A stretch of 64,000 bases of DNA from the NCBI RefSeq assembly GCF_019991125.1, contig NZ_JAGENB010000001.1:434001-498000 (forward strand), written 5' to 3'. Each line of letters starts with the position of its first letter. The first letter of the stretch is position 1. A program made the translations under genes and the position numbers. Shown here one piece after another: positions 54,943 through 63,394 of this stretch. The notes beneath the pieces were generated by a model, which saw only the letters and a program-made list of their open reading frames with translations, was not told where the DNA came from and made no database searches. The DNA is from Phyllobacterium calauticae. Its GTDB lineage: Bacteria; Pseudomonadota; Alphaproteobacteria; Rhizobiales; Rhizobiaceae.

Positions 54943-55616
54943 CAGGAGAGGCGCTTCAACAGGTAGCCGACGCCGCGAATGGCGTGAATTTCAACGCCGG
55001 CGCCGGATTCCGTCAGCTTGCGGCGCAGCCGGGAAACATGGGTGTCGAGGGCGTTCGACTGGATTTCATCGCCAATGCCGTAGACTGCTTCTTCCAGCGA
55101 AGAACGTAGCACCGTGCGCCCCATGCGCCGCAACAGCGTTTCCAACACCAGAAGTTCGCGGCGCGGCAGGTCGAACCGGTTGGCGCCGATGCTGGCTTCG
55201 CGGTTGATCAGGTCAAAGGACAGGTTGCCGACATTCAGGGGTTCCGAGGGCATGTTGAGGGGCCTGCGCAGCACTGCGCGCAGCCGCGCCAGCAGTTCTT
55301 CCACGGCAAAGGGCTTGGCAAGATAATCGTCCGCCCCCTTGTCGAGACCGGTGACACGGTCCGCCAGCTCACCGCGCGCCGTCAGCACGATGACCGGCAC
55401 GCCCGCACCTTTTGCCCGCAGACGCGGCACGATGGTCAGGCCATCGCCGTCGGGCAACTGCCGGTCCAGCAGAATGGCGGCATAGGCGTTGAGCGACACG
55501 GCCTCCTCGGCGTGGGCGAGCGAGCCCACGTGATCAACGATCATGTCGTAATTCTTGAGAGCCTCCCCAAGGGCAGCGGCCATTTCAGGCTCGTCTTCCA
55601 CCAGCAAAATACGCAC
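54942..55616 (-). CDS. OmpR-family response regulator
   Basis: 224 residues. The receiver domain has acidic pair E7-D8, phospho-acceptor D51 in AILLDRQLPDGDG, and K at VDDYLAKPF. The winged-helix DNA-binding domain follows (about 125-220: LPRRELLVLETLLRRMG and LDTHVSRLRRKL). It is the first gene of the two-component operon. A 247-bp gap upstream (55617-55863) holds no gene. Confidence 0.94.
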   Translation of the reverse strand: MRILLVEDEPEMAAALGEALKNYDMIVDHVGSLAHAEEAVSLNAYAAILLDRQLPDGDGLTIVPRLRAKGAGVPVIVLTARGELADRVTGLDKGADDYLAKPFAVEELLARLRAVLRRPLNMPSEPLNVGNLSFDLINREASIGANRFDLPRRELLVLETLLRRMGRTVLRSSLEEAVYGIGDEIQSNALDTHVSRLRRKLTESGAGVEIHAIRGVGYLLKRLS

Positions 55617-55863
55617 TATTCAGGACCAGTCATGTACGGGGTTAAAACATGGCGACACAAGGAATTTGGACACCGGCCGTTGCTTTGGCAAAATAGTACC
55701 GTTCGGGCCGCCATGGCGAGGCCCGTTCCCATTTCATACGCCGCAATCGCTGTGCCCTGCCCGCACTCTTCATTCGCCGCAACACAATTAGGCCACTCAC
55801 ATTGCACCAAGGTTGCGCCCTGCAACATCAGGGCAACTGCGCGTCGGGCAGGCTTTTCCCGCC

Positions 55864-56316
55864 TCAGAGCGCCTCGCTTTGATCCGCCAGCTGGCGAACA
55901 ATATCCGTCGGCACGACTTGCGCGAGCCTGGCCTGCGCTTCCCGCCACACGGGTATCGCCGCTTCGAGACGGCGCGCGCCTGTTTCCGTCAGCCACACCG
56001 CGCGGCGACGCAGGTCGGTTTCCACCAGGGTGATTTCGATCAGTTGTTCGCGCTCAAGCGTGCGCAAGTTGCGCGACAGGGTGGATTGCTCCAGGCCGCT
56101 GCGCTGGGCGAGCGCGCCCAGCGTATCATCGGTCAGGGCAGCAATCTGCGCCATCAGGCCAAGCTGCGCCGCGCTAAGGCCAAGATCCGCCAATTCGCGA
56201 TCCAGAAAAGCCGTGATGCGGCGCGCCGCCAGACGGCTGTTCCAGCCCGCGCAATTCTCAACCAGCGCGCGGGCGTCGGTCCGCAAGGTTTTTTTCGGTT
56301 GTTTTGCCAAGGTCAT
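55864..56316 (-). CDS. MarR-family transcriptional regulator
   Basis: About 150 residues. The winged helix is visible at LSAAQLGLMAQIAALTDDTL, AQRSGLEQSTLSRNLRTLER and the wing DLRRRAVWLTETG. MarR proteins bind palindromes and respond to phenolic or oxidant ligands. I chose the ATG at 56316; the frame runs up to 56334, but those codons lie in the operator palindrome. No ribosome-binding site is evident. It is divergent from the cysteine-synthase-like gene. Confidence 0.85.
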   Translation of the reverse strand: MTLAKQPKKTLRTDARALVENCAGWNSRLAARRITAFLDRELADLGLSAAQLGLMAQIAALTDDTLGALAQRSGLEQSTLSRNLRTLEREQLIEITLVETDLRRRAVWLTETGARRLEAAIPVWREAQARLAQVVPTDIVRQLADQSEAL

Positions 56317-56320
56317 GGAT

Positions 56321-56343
56321 ATATGCATATACATAATATGTAT
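56321..56343. promoter_or_regulatory. Tandem palindromes at the MarR start
   Basis: ATATGCATAT (56321-56330) and ATACATAATATGTAT (56329-56343) are adjacent perfect dyads between the divergent MarR and cysteine-synthase-like genes. They are likely MarR operators, so the regulator probably represses itself and the enzyme gene (inference). Confidence 0.5.
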
Positions 56344-56412
56344 CTACATGGAAACCGGTTTTTGCGCCCCCCCCGAACCGGATAGTGCAGTTTGACGCGG
56401 AGTATCGAGACC

Positions 56413-57339
56413 ATGCACGCCTCGCAACGAACGATCCTTGACACCATCGGCAACACATCGCTGCTGGCCCTGCGGACCATCCGTCCCGCCAACGGCGCCC
56501 GCATCCTCGTGAAGCTTGAAAGCGAAAACCCCACCGGCAGCATGAAGGACCGCATGGCGCTTGCCATGATCGAGGCGGCGGAGGCGGATGGGCGGTTAGC
56601 TGCCAACGGCTCCGTGGTGGAATATACCGGCGGCAGCACCGGCGTTTCCCTGTCGCTCGTCTGCGCGGTCAAAGGCTATCCCCTGCACATCGTCACCTCG
56701 GACGCCTTTGCCCGGGAAAAACTCGACCACATGGCAATTCTCGGCGCCACACTGCACATCGTGCCAAGCGACAGCGGACGCATGACCGAGAAATTGACGC
56801 GCGACATGATCGAAGCGGCGCGTATCATCGCGAGGCAAACCCCCGGCAGTTTCTGGACCGACCAGATGAACAACAGGGATCAGCTGGCGGCCTATCACGC
56901 CATGGCCGCCGAAATCTGGGACCAGACAAACGGACGCATCGACGGCTTTGTGCAAAGTGTCGGCACGGCGGCTTCCCTCCGGGGAACCGGCGAGGTCTTG
57001 CGCCGATACAATGACCAGATCCGCATCGTTGCGGTGGAGCCGGCGGAATCGCCCGTCCTGTCCGGTGGCAAGACCGGCGCGCATAAAATTGACGGGATTG
57101 GCGCGGGCTATGTCGTGCCGCTCTGGCAGGACGACATCGCCGACGGGATCGAACAGGTCTCGACGGGGGAAGCCAGCGCCATGGCAAAGCGGCTGGCCGG
57201 CGAAGAAGGACTGTTTGCCGGAACCTCCACCGGAGCCAATGTGATTGCGGCGCTGCGACTGGCCGATACGCTTGCCCCTGGTGCAACCGTCGTCACCGTC
57301 ATGTGCGACACCGGCATGAAATATCTGAGCAGGAAATAG
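56413..57339 (+). CDS. Cysteine-synthase-family PLP enzyme
   Basis: 308 residues of the beta-family (CysK/CysM/cystathionine beta-synthase). The PLP lysine is K45 in ENPTGSMKDRMA; EYTGGSTGVSLSLVC binds phosphate. FAGTSTGANVIAAL near the C-terminus binds the PLP phosphate. TGSMKDRMA is closer to cystathionine beta-synthase-type and diaminopropionate-type members than to classic CysK (TGSVKCR). The exact nucleophile and substrate are unknown. ATG at 56413 has GGAG 10 bp upstream. It is divergent from MarR. Confidence 0.85.
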   Translation: MHASQRTILDTIGNTSLLALRTIRPANGARILVKLESENPTGSMKDRMALAMIEAAEADGRLAANGSVVEYTGGSTGVSLSLVCAVKGYPLHIVTSDAFAREKLDHMAILGATLHIVPSDSGRMTEKLTRDMIEAARIIARQTPGSFWTDQMNNRDQLAAYHAMAAEIWDQTNGRIDGFVQSVGTAASLRGTGEVLRRYNDQIRIVAVEPAESPVLSGGKTGAHKIDGIGAGYVVPLWQDDIADGIEQVSTGEASAMAKRLAGEEGLFAGTSTGANVIAALRLADTLAPGATVVTVMCDTGMKYLSRK

Positions 57340-57363
57340 GAATGCGGACCGCAACGGAGCGCT

Positions 57364-57954
57364 TCAATGCAGCGTCCAGCGCTGCAGTATCTCGTATTCG
57401 GAAAGTCCCCGCTTGCTGTGGATCAAGACAAAATCCCTGACGACAAAGCGGATCGGCGCAATCGGCTGTTCGCTGATCGTTCGGGAATTGTAGAGAAGCG
57501 TCAAATGCGGGGTGAATGCGCCGCGATTGCCCGGCAGCCCGTTGCGCTCGAGGCAAGCACCGAGAATCGTGTGGAGCCGGGTCAACCCCTCGCCCTCGCC
57601 GATCAGCACCAGCGGCTTCCGGCCCGGCCCGCCACCCTCGAAACTCTTAAGCGAGCGTAGTGCCACCTCAAACGGCGGCGTGGACACGGCGCTCCCGGCC
57701 CGCTTGGCCGCGAAAAGGATAGGGCTTGGCACGCGCTTGTGATCCCCCAAGTGGTGCAGCGAAATATGAAAACGGCAAGACCCGATCAAGCTCTTTCGCG
57801 TCAGACCATGATCGTTGATTACGCCGGTCCTGCAGGCATCGACAATCTCCTGCATATCGGGATCGAGCATGATGCCGAAGAAAAGCCGCTCCTGCAAAGC
57901 AGGCCGTTTCGGTCGGTTTTGCCAGTTATCGCCCAGATTCAATTCGCCCTGCAT
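57364..57954 (-). CDS. 2'-5' RNA ligase/phosphoesterase-like (2H) protein
   Basis: 196-residue member of the 2H phosphoesterase superfamily. The two HxT/S motifs are H63-I-S65 in FHISLHHLGD and H150-L-T152 in TPHLTLLYN, separated by about 85 residues as expected. Members hydrolyse or ligate 2'-5' RNA or cyclic phosphodiesters. I chose the ATG at 57954, with GGGAGG 8 bp upstream. It is convergent with the cysteine-synthase-like gene. Confidence 0.85.
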   Translation of the reverse strand: MQGELNLGDNWQNRPKRPALQERLFFGIMLDPDMQEIVDACRTGVINDHGLTRKSLIGSCRFHISLHHLGDHKRVPSPILFAAKRAGSAVSTPPFEVALRSLKSFEGGGPGRKPLVLIGEGEGLTRLHTILGACLERNGLPGNRGAFTPHLTLLYNSRTISEQPIAPIRFVVRDFVLIHSKRGLSEYEILQRWTLH

Positions 57955-58047
57955 GGCCGACCTCCCGAAATGCAACCGCATTTCCGATCGAGCACATTAG
58001 AACAAAAAGGGAACAATCCGCAAGTATTTTTGCGAACGCCTGTCTCG

Positions 58048-58665
58048 TCACCTGTTCCTGGCAACCATAGCAATGATGGTTTCGAACAGCTCGTGCTCCG
58101 CCTGCGCAGCGGTGACGTCGCCCGTTGCGGCGGCATAGGACAGCGCTTCCGCGGCACCGAGCATCGCCCACAAGCCCGCCGAAGCAATGGTCCCGGCTCC
58201 GGCAAACGGCGCGAGCATCACCCGGCACTTCTCGATGAAGACGCCGTTATATTCGCGCTTGATCTTCTCCAGTTCGGGCGATCCGGCAAGCGCTGCGATC
58301 ACGCCGGGGATTTCGCGCCCCTGCACAAGCACGCAGTCCACATAGGACGAGGCGATGACCGCAGCCCGATCCGCCAGCGCCGGTTTGCTCGCGGCGAGCG
58401 CCGCGTCCATCAGCATTGTCTGGCGGGCATCGAAGTCCCGGTAAAGCGCTGCCAGCAAACCGGCGCGCGTGCCGAAATGATCATAGACCACCGGCTTCGT
58501 CACCTCAGCCTTTTCGGCAAGCCAGCCGAGCGTCAAGGCTTCTGTCCCCTCCTCCCGGACAATCCGCCAGGCGACATCCATGAGCTGGCGGAAGCGGTCC
58601 TCCCGCGTCAGCCGCCGGCGCGGACGGACAGCCGCCGTTGCATCCTTCGTTCGCGTGCTTGACAT
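58048..58665 (-). CDS. TetR-family transcriptional regulator
   Basis: 205 residues. The N-terminal HTH is at about 20-65 (RFRQLMDVAWRIVREEGTEA, LGWLAEKAEVTKPVVYDHFG). The C-terminal ligand domain begins with a PF-type helix set. It is divergent from the quinone-reductase gene, with paired repeats between them, and is probably its repressor. Confidence 0.9.
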   Translation of the reverse strand: MSSTRTKDATAAVRPRRRLTREDRFRQLMDVAWRIVREEGTEALTLGWLAEKAEVTKPVVYDHFGTRAGLLAALYRDFDARQTMLMDAALAASKPALADRAAVIASSYVDCVLVQGREIPGVIAALAGSPELEKIKREYNGVFIEKCRVMLAPFAGAGTIASAGLWAMLGAAEALSYAAATGDVTAAQAEHELFETIIAMVARNR

Positions 58666-58672
58666 CACTATA

Positions 58673-58711
58673 TACCAAAAGTAACTTACAGATTATAACT
58701 TACCAAAAGTA
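58673..58711. promoter_or_regulatory. Direct repeat between tetR and the quinone reductase
   Basis: TACCAAAAGTA occurs at 58673-58683 and again at 58701-58711, 28 bp apart. AACTTAC follows the first copy and leads into the second. The element lies just upstream of the TetR start and about 50 bp before the reductase start. It is a candidate TetR operator. Confidence 0.45.
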
Positions 58712-58757
58712 TATAACATCAACGCGCCATCTGCAATCCGTTGACAGGAGTTTTGTC

Positions 58758-59375
58758 ATGCACGCCCTCATCGTTGTCGCACATCCCGAACCCGCATCCC
58801 TCACCCACGGCATTGCTGCACAGATCGCGGAGGGTTTGTCGCTGCGCGGTTCCGGTAATTCCCACGAAATCGCCGACATCGCGGCCGAAGGGTTCGATCC
58901 GCGCTTCTCCGCTGCCGATCTCGCCGTTCACCGCACCCGGGCGGCACCGCCCGCCGATGTCGCTGCCGAACAGGCGCGGATCGACCGTGCCGATGCTGTT
59001 GTGCTGGTCTTTCCCGTCTACTGGTGGTCGATGCCGGGGCTGCTCAAGGGATGGATCGACCGGGTCTTTTCCAATGGCTGGGCTTTCGACTTCAGCCTGG
59101 ACGGCGGCCTGGAAAAGAAGCTCCGCCACCTCAAGGTGCATCTCATCGGCGTTGGAGGTGCCGATGCGCGAACCTATACCCGGCGCGGTTACTTCGATGC
59201 CATGAAGACGCAGATCGATCACGGCATCTTCGATTATTGCGGTGCCTGTGTCGTCACGTCGGAGCTGCTGCTCGATTCGGAAACGCAGGATCCGGCAATA
59301 CACCTCGACAGGGCGCGAACCATTGGCAGCAGGCTGTTTGAAGCATCGCCGCTATGCGGAATGCAGGCAGCCTGA
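58758..59375 (+). CDS. NAD(P)H:quinone oxidoreductase (flavodoxin fold, KefF/MdaB-like)
   Basis: 205 residues. HALIVVAHPEPASLTHGIA is the FMN/FAD phosphate loop. DAVVLVFPVYWWSMPGLLKGWIDRVF is the family's second signature (residues 76-101). It reduces quinones by two electrons, which protects against redox cycling. ATG at 58758 has CAGGAG 7 bp upstream; the longer frame from 58638 would cross the tetR operator. It is divergent from tetR. Confidence 0.9.
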   Translation: MHALIVVAHPEPASLTHGIAAQIAEGLSLRGSGNSHEIADIAAEGFDPRFSAADLAVHRTRAAPPADVAAEQARIDRADAVVLVFPVYWWSMPGLLKGWIDRVFSNGWAFDFSLDGGLEKKLRHLKVHLIGVGGADARTYTRRGYFDAMKTQIDHGIFDYCGACVVTSELLLDSETQDPAIHLDRARTIGSRLFEASPLCGMQAA

Positions 59376-59384
59376 GGGCGCCGT

Positions 59385-60284
59385 TCACCCCATCAGCCGG
59401 GGCAAAGCGGCGGCGAGTGCATCCACGGCCAGGCGGACCCGCAGCGGCAAATGCGGCACCGGCAGCCACAACGCATAGGCGTCGTAGAGATAATCCGGCT
59501 GATCCGGCAGCAATTGCACAAGTGTTCCCGCGGCAATCCGGTCGCGGATGAGCCAGGACGGCAGCCAGGCCAGCCCCATGCCGGCCATGGCAGCGTCGGC
59601 TATGGCGTCGAGGTCATCCAGCCGCACGCGATTGACCGGCATCGCCTCGGCCGGCGGCTGGTCGCCGCGCGGGAACAGCCATGGGCGGATGCGGCCCGAC
59701 CGGCGATACATGATGGCCTGGTGCCCGGCAAGGTCGTCGACCGCCCGTGGTTCGCCATGGTTCGCGATATAGGCCGGCGCGGCGCAGACAACCATATGCT
59801 GGCGGGCGATCCGCCGCGCAATCACGCCGCCCCTGTCGTCGGGAGTGCCGGTCCGGATGGCAAGGTCATATTCGTCCTCGGCGAGATCGACGAAGCGGTC
59901 GTTCAGCGACAGGTCAAGTTCCAGCATGGGATATTGCCGGGCGAGCCCGAGCAATACGGGGGTGACGCAGTGCCGGCCGAAATGCGCGGGCATCGTCACC
60001 CGCAACCGGCCGCGCGGTTCGGACAGCTGATCATCCGCGAGCGCATCCACGGCCTCCGCTTCGGCCAGTATCACCCGGCAACGTTCATAATAGGCACGCC
60101 CGAAATCGGTCAGGTTCTGGCGGCGTGTCGTGCGGTTGATCAGGCGTACGCCCAGCCGCTCTTCCAGAAACCGGACATGTTTGCCGACCATCGGGCCGGA
60201 CAGGCCAAGCGCGTCCGCAGCCGCGGCAAAGGAGCCGAGATCAACGGCTCTGACAAACACGGCCATGCTGGCGAGGCGATCCAT
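59385..60284 (-). CDS. LysR-family transcriptional regulator
   Basis: 299 residues. HTH at 1-60 (DRLASMAVFVRAVDLGSFAA, ADALGLSGPMVGKHVRFLEERLGVRLINRTTR). The effector domain follows with YDLAIRTGTPDDRG and GLAWLPSWLIRDRI, typical of the CrgA/AaeR-type subgroup that controls oxidoreductases. It is divergent from the quinone-oxidoreductase gene. Confidence 0.93.
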   Translation of the reverse strand: MDRLASMAVFVRAVDLGSFAAAADALGLSGPMVGKHVRFLEERLGVRLINRTTRRQNLTDFGRAYYERCRVILAEAEAVDALADDQLSEPRGRLRVTMPAHFGRHCVTPVLLGLARQYPMLELDLSLNDRFVDLAEDEYDLAIRTGTPDDRGGVIARRIARQHMVVCAAPAYIANHGEPRAVDDLAGHQAIMYRRSGRIRPWLFPRGDQPPAEAMPVNRVRLDDLDAIADAAMAGMGLAWLPSWLIRDRIAAGTLVQLLPDQPDYLYDAYALWLPVPHLPLRVRLAVDALAAALPRLMG

Positions 60285-60317
60285 ATTCGAAACTCCTGGT
60301 TTCTACAGAACTTCATT

Positions 60318-60336
60318 ATGCGCCATTTATCCGCAT
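60318..60336. promoter_or_regulatory. Dyad between LysR and the quinone oxidoreductase
   Basis: ATGCG (60318-60322) and CGCAT (60332-60336) are inverted around 9 bp in the 102-bp gap between the divergent genes. This is a possible LysR site, but the dyad is short and could be chance. Confidence 0.3.
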
Positions 60337-60386
60337 TTCTCCTGCTGGCATAGCCTATTCCGTTCAAATGGTTTGGAGTTATGACT

Positions 60387-61376
60387 ATGGCACGTGTTGT
60401 TCGTTTCCATGAATTCGGCGGTCCCGAGGTTTTGCGCATCGAGAATGTCGAGATTCCCCAGCCCGGCCCGGGCGAGGTTCAAATCCGCGTCAAGGCCTTG
60501 GGGTTGAACCGTGCCGAAGCGCTTCTGCGTACCGGCACCTACATCGAGACGCCGGTTTTGCCGTCCGGTCTTGGCCTTGAGGCAGCGGGTATCGTTGAAG
60601 CGATTGGCGAAGGCGTCGAGAACTTTGCGCCGGGTGATACGGTCAGCGTCATACCGCCCAAATCGATGGTGCGCTGGCCGGCCTATGGCGAACTGGTGAC
60701 CTTCCCCGCCGGATCGGTTGTCAAACATCCGCAATGGCTCAGCTGGGAAAAGGCGGCGGCGCTGTGGATGCCTTACCTGACCGCTTACGGCGCGCTGATC
60801 GACATCGCCAAGCTGCGCCGGGGAGATTTCATCGTCATCACCGCGGCGTCAAGCAGCGTGGGACTTGCGGCGATCCAGATTGCCAACAGGGTTGGCGCGA
60901 CGGCTATTGCCGTGACGCGCACCTCCGGCAAGAAACAGGAGCTGCTGGCTTTCGGCGCCGCCCATGTCATTGCCGCCGCCGAGGAAGACCTGGAGACGCG
61001 GCTGAAGGACATCACCGGGCCGGACGGCGTGCGCGTGGTGCTCGACCCCATCGGCGGTCCGATATTCGGCCCGCTGACCGCTGCCATGGCACCGGGCGGC
61101 ATCCTCGTGGAATATGGCGGCTTGAGCCCGGAACCGACCCCTTTCCCGCTGTTTACCGTCCTGAGCAAATCCCTGACGCTGCGGGGCTATCTCGTGCACG
61201 AGATTATTGGTGATCCCGCGCGGCTGGAAGCAGCCAAGGCTTTCATCCTGGACGGCCTGGCATCCGGTGCCCTGCAGCCGGTCATCGCCAGAACCTTCCC
61301 GTTCGACCAGATCGTCGATGCGCATCGCTTTCTGGAATCGAACGAGCAGTTCGGCAAGATCGTCGTGACGATTTGA
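60387..61376 (+). CDS. Zinc-free quinone oxidoreductase (MDR family)
   Basis: 329 residues of the medium-chain dehydrogenase/reductase fold. The N-terminus RVVRFHEFGGPEVLRIEN and the cofactor segment ITAASSSVGLAAIQIANRVG (154-173) show the zeta-crystallin/QOR type that uses NADPH. The catalytic-zinc cysteine/histidine set of alcohol dehydrogenases is absent. ATG at 60387 has GGAG 8 bp upstream; ATG at 60381 is too close. It is divergent from the LysR gene. Confidence 0.9.
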   Translation: MARVVRFHEFGGPEVLRIENVEIPQPGPGEVQIRVKALGLNRAEALLRTGTYIETPVLPSGLGLEAAGIVEAIGEGVENFAPGDTVSVIPPKSMVRWPAYGELVTFPAGSVVKHPQWLSWEKAAALWMPYLTAYGALIDIAKLRRGDFIVITAASSSVGLAAIQIANRVGATAIAVTRTSGKKQELLAFGAAHVIAAAEEDLETRLKDITGPDGVRVVLDPIGGPIFGPLTAAMAPGGILVEYGGLSPEPTPFPLFTVLSKSLTLRGYLVHEIIGDPARLEAAKAFILDGLASGALQPVIARTFPFDQIVDAHRFLESNEQFGKIVVTI

Positions 61377-61396
61377 AGGGCTGGAGCCTCCGTCCC

Positions 61397-62290
61397 CTAC
61401 ATTTCGAAATAGCGCGGCCGGTCGAGATCGGACATCAGCCCGGGCTGGTTCGGCTGCCAGTTCAACAATTCGCGGGTTCGTGCGCTTGCGGCATGAGCGC
61501 TCATGCCGGCAAAGACGGCGAACCAGCCGAAATGTTCGGCCGCCGCCTCGGGAGTCTTGGCCACAACAGGCACATTCAGCCGGCGGCCGATCAGCGTGGC
61601 GATGTCCTTGAACAGCACACCCTCCTCGGCAACCGCATGATAACGGTCGCCGCCGGTCCCCCGTTCAAGGGCAAGCCGGTAGACGGAAGCCGCATCCAGC
61701 CGGTGCACCGCGGGCCAGCGGTTGAGCCCTTCGCCGACATAGGCAGACACGCCTTTTTCGCGCGCGAGGTTGATGAGGTGCGGTACGAAGCCATGGTCGC
61801 CGTCACCATGAACCGACGCAGGAAGACGAACCACCGACGCGCGCACTCCATCCGCCGCGAGCGCCGCAGCGGTCGCTTCCGAAACGCGGGGCACAGCCGC
61901 GGAAGCCGGGCCGGGCAGGTCTTCTTCCGTCGCCGGGCGATCCCGTCCCAGATGCGCCATTCCCGTGGTGACAAGCAAGGGGCGATCCGAGCCTTTGAGC
62001 GCAGCGCCAAGCGTCTCGATGGCGCGGCGGTCCATCTCGCAGTTCTGCGCGAATTTCGAGAAATCATGATTGAACGCCGTGTGGATCACTCCATCTGCGG
62101 CGGCGGCGCCATCGCGCAGGCTTGGCAGATCGTCGAGATCGCCGCGATGCGCCTGCGCGCCGAGGGCGGCAAGCGATTTGACCGCCGCGTCCGTGCGGAC
62201 AAGGCCGAGCACCTGATGGCCCGCCTTGACAAGTTCCTCCACGACGGCAGAGCCGACAAAGCCGGTGGCACCGGTAACGAAAACACGCAT
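61397..62290 (-). CDS. NAD(P)-dependent SDR/epimerase-type oxidoreductase
   Basis: 297 residues. The Rossmann start is [20 protein letters not shown] (TGATGFVG). [21 protein letters not shown] and [19 protein letters not shown] are typical of extended SDRs (NAD-dependent epimerase/NmrA-like). A clear YxxxK pair is not evident, so it may be a reductase of the atypical type. GGAGAAG lies before the ATG at 62290. It is divergent from the AraC gene. Confidence 0.86.
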   Translation of the reverse strand: MRVFVTGATGFVGSAVVEELVKAGHQVLGLVRTDAAVKSLAALGAQAHRGDLDDLPSLRDGAAAADGVIHTAFNHDFSKFAQNCEMDRRAIETLGAALKGSDRPLLVTTGMAHLGRDRPATEEDLPGPASAAVPRVSEATAAALAADGVRASVVRLPASVHGDGDHGFVPHLINLAREKGVSAYVGEGLNRWPAVHRLDAASVYRLALERGTGGDRYHAVAEEGVLFKDIATLIGRRLNVPVVAKTPEAAAEHFGWFAVFAGMSAHAASARTRELLNWQPNQPGLMSDLDRPRYFEM

Positions 62291-62407
62291 TCCACTTCTC
62301 CATTTTAGAATGAAATGACCGCAATCACGGCCGTAGTGGAGAAGATAGGCGGTTGGAGAAATACGATCTATGCTGTAAAGTCCGCATTATCTTCGCAATC
62401 GTCCGGA

Positions 62408-63394
62408 ATGACCATGGATCCGCTCTCAGACGTCCTGTCCCTGCTGAAACCGCATAATTACATGTCCGCCGGCTTCGATGCCGGGGGTGAATGGTCGATC
62501 CAGTTTCCGGAAAGCCGGGACAGTATCAAATGTGGCGCCGTGGTTTCCGGTCAATGCTGGCTGTCCGTGGAGGGCGTTGCCGATGCCGTGCACCTCGGCA
62601 CGGGCGACTGCTTCCTGTTGCCGTACGGTCGGCCGTTTCGCCTGGCAAGCGATCTGACGTTGTCGTCCGTCGAGGCTGTCACGGTTTTTTCCGCTGCGCG
62701 CAATGGTGGCATCGCCGTGCATAAAGGCGGCGGCGATTGCTTTCTTGTCAGCAGCCGTTTTGCCCTGACCGGCAATCATGCAAGCGTGCTGTTGGGAATG
62801 CTGCCGCCGATCGTGCACATCCGCAAAGACTCGGATCAGTCCGTGTTGCGCTGGCCCGTGGAACTGATGATGCGGGAGTTGCGCGAACGGCAGCCCGGCG
62901 GCTTTCTCCTCGTGCAGCACCTGGCCCATATGATGCTGATCGAGGCGCTGCGACTGCATCTGGCCGGAGGATTGCAAGGCGGCGTCGGCTGGCTGTTCGC
63001 TCTGGCGGATAAGCAAATGGGCGCGGCGATCAACGCCATGCATGAGAATCCGGCGCGCCACTGGACGTTGCAGACACTGGCGGAACGGGCCGGCATGTCG
63101 CGCTCAACCTTTGCACTCAAATTCAAGCAGACCGTCGGAAAGTCCCCCATGGAATATCTGACACGCTGGCGCATGCTGGTGGCGGGAGACAGGCTGGAGA
63201 ATTCAAGCGATCCCGTGTCCGCCATTGCCCTGTCACTGGGTTATGACTCCGAAAACGCCTTCAGTACTGCCTTCAAACGGGTCATGGGCTGTTCGCCGCG
63301 CCAATACGGCCATAGCGGGAGGACCGCCTTATCATCGGAGAGCCCCCTCGCATCGCCCCTCGTGCGGCGTGCCCTTTCAGAATCGCCAGCTTAG
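62408..63394 (+). CDS. AraC-family regulator with cupin N-domain
   Basis: About 328 residues. The N-terminal cupin_6 domain (about 20-180) has CWLSVEGVADAVHLGTGDCFLLPYGRPFRL. The C-terminal double HTH (about 215-305) has LAERAGMSRSTFALKFKQTV, then MEYLTRWRMLVAGDRL and IALSLGYDSENAFSTAFKR. It probably controls the divergent SDR gene. I chose the ATG at 62408 (or 62414); the frame begins at 62315. Its 3' end overlaps the autotransporter gene by 18 bp. Confidence 0.9.
   Translation: MTMDPLSDVLSLLKPHNYMSAGFDAGGEWSIQFPESRDSIKCGAVVSGQCWLSVEGVADAVHLGTGDCFLLPYGRPFRLASDLTLSSVEAVTVFSAARNGGIAVHKGGGDCFLVSSRFALTGNHASVLLGMLPPIVHIRKDSDQSVLRWPVELMMRELRERQPGGFLLVQHLAHMMLIEALRLHLAGGLQGGVGWLFALADKQMGAAINAMHENPARHWTLQTLAERAGMSRSTFALKFKQTVGKSPMEYLTRWRMLVAGDRLENSSDPVSAIALSLGYDSENAFSTAFKRVMGCSPRQYGHSGRTALSSESPLASPLVRRALSESPA

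Noticed and set aside
62296-62345. 8-bp inverted repeat CTTCTCCA/TGGAGAAG before the SDR and AraC genes
   Set aside because: The left copy is the SDR ribosome-binding site (GGAGAAG); the match is probably due to that common sequence.
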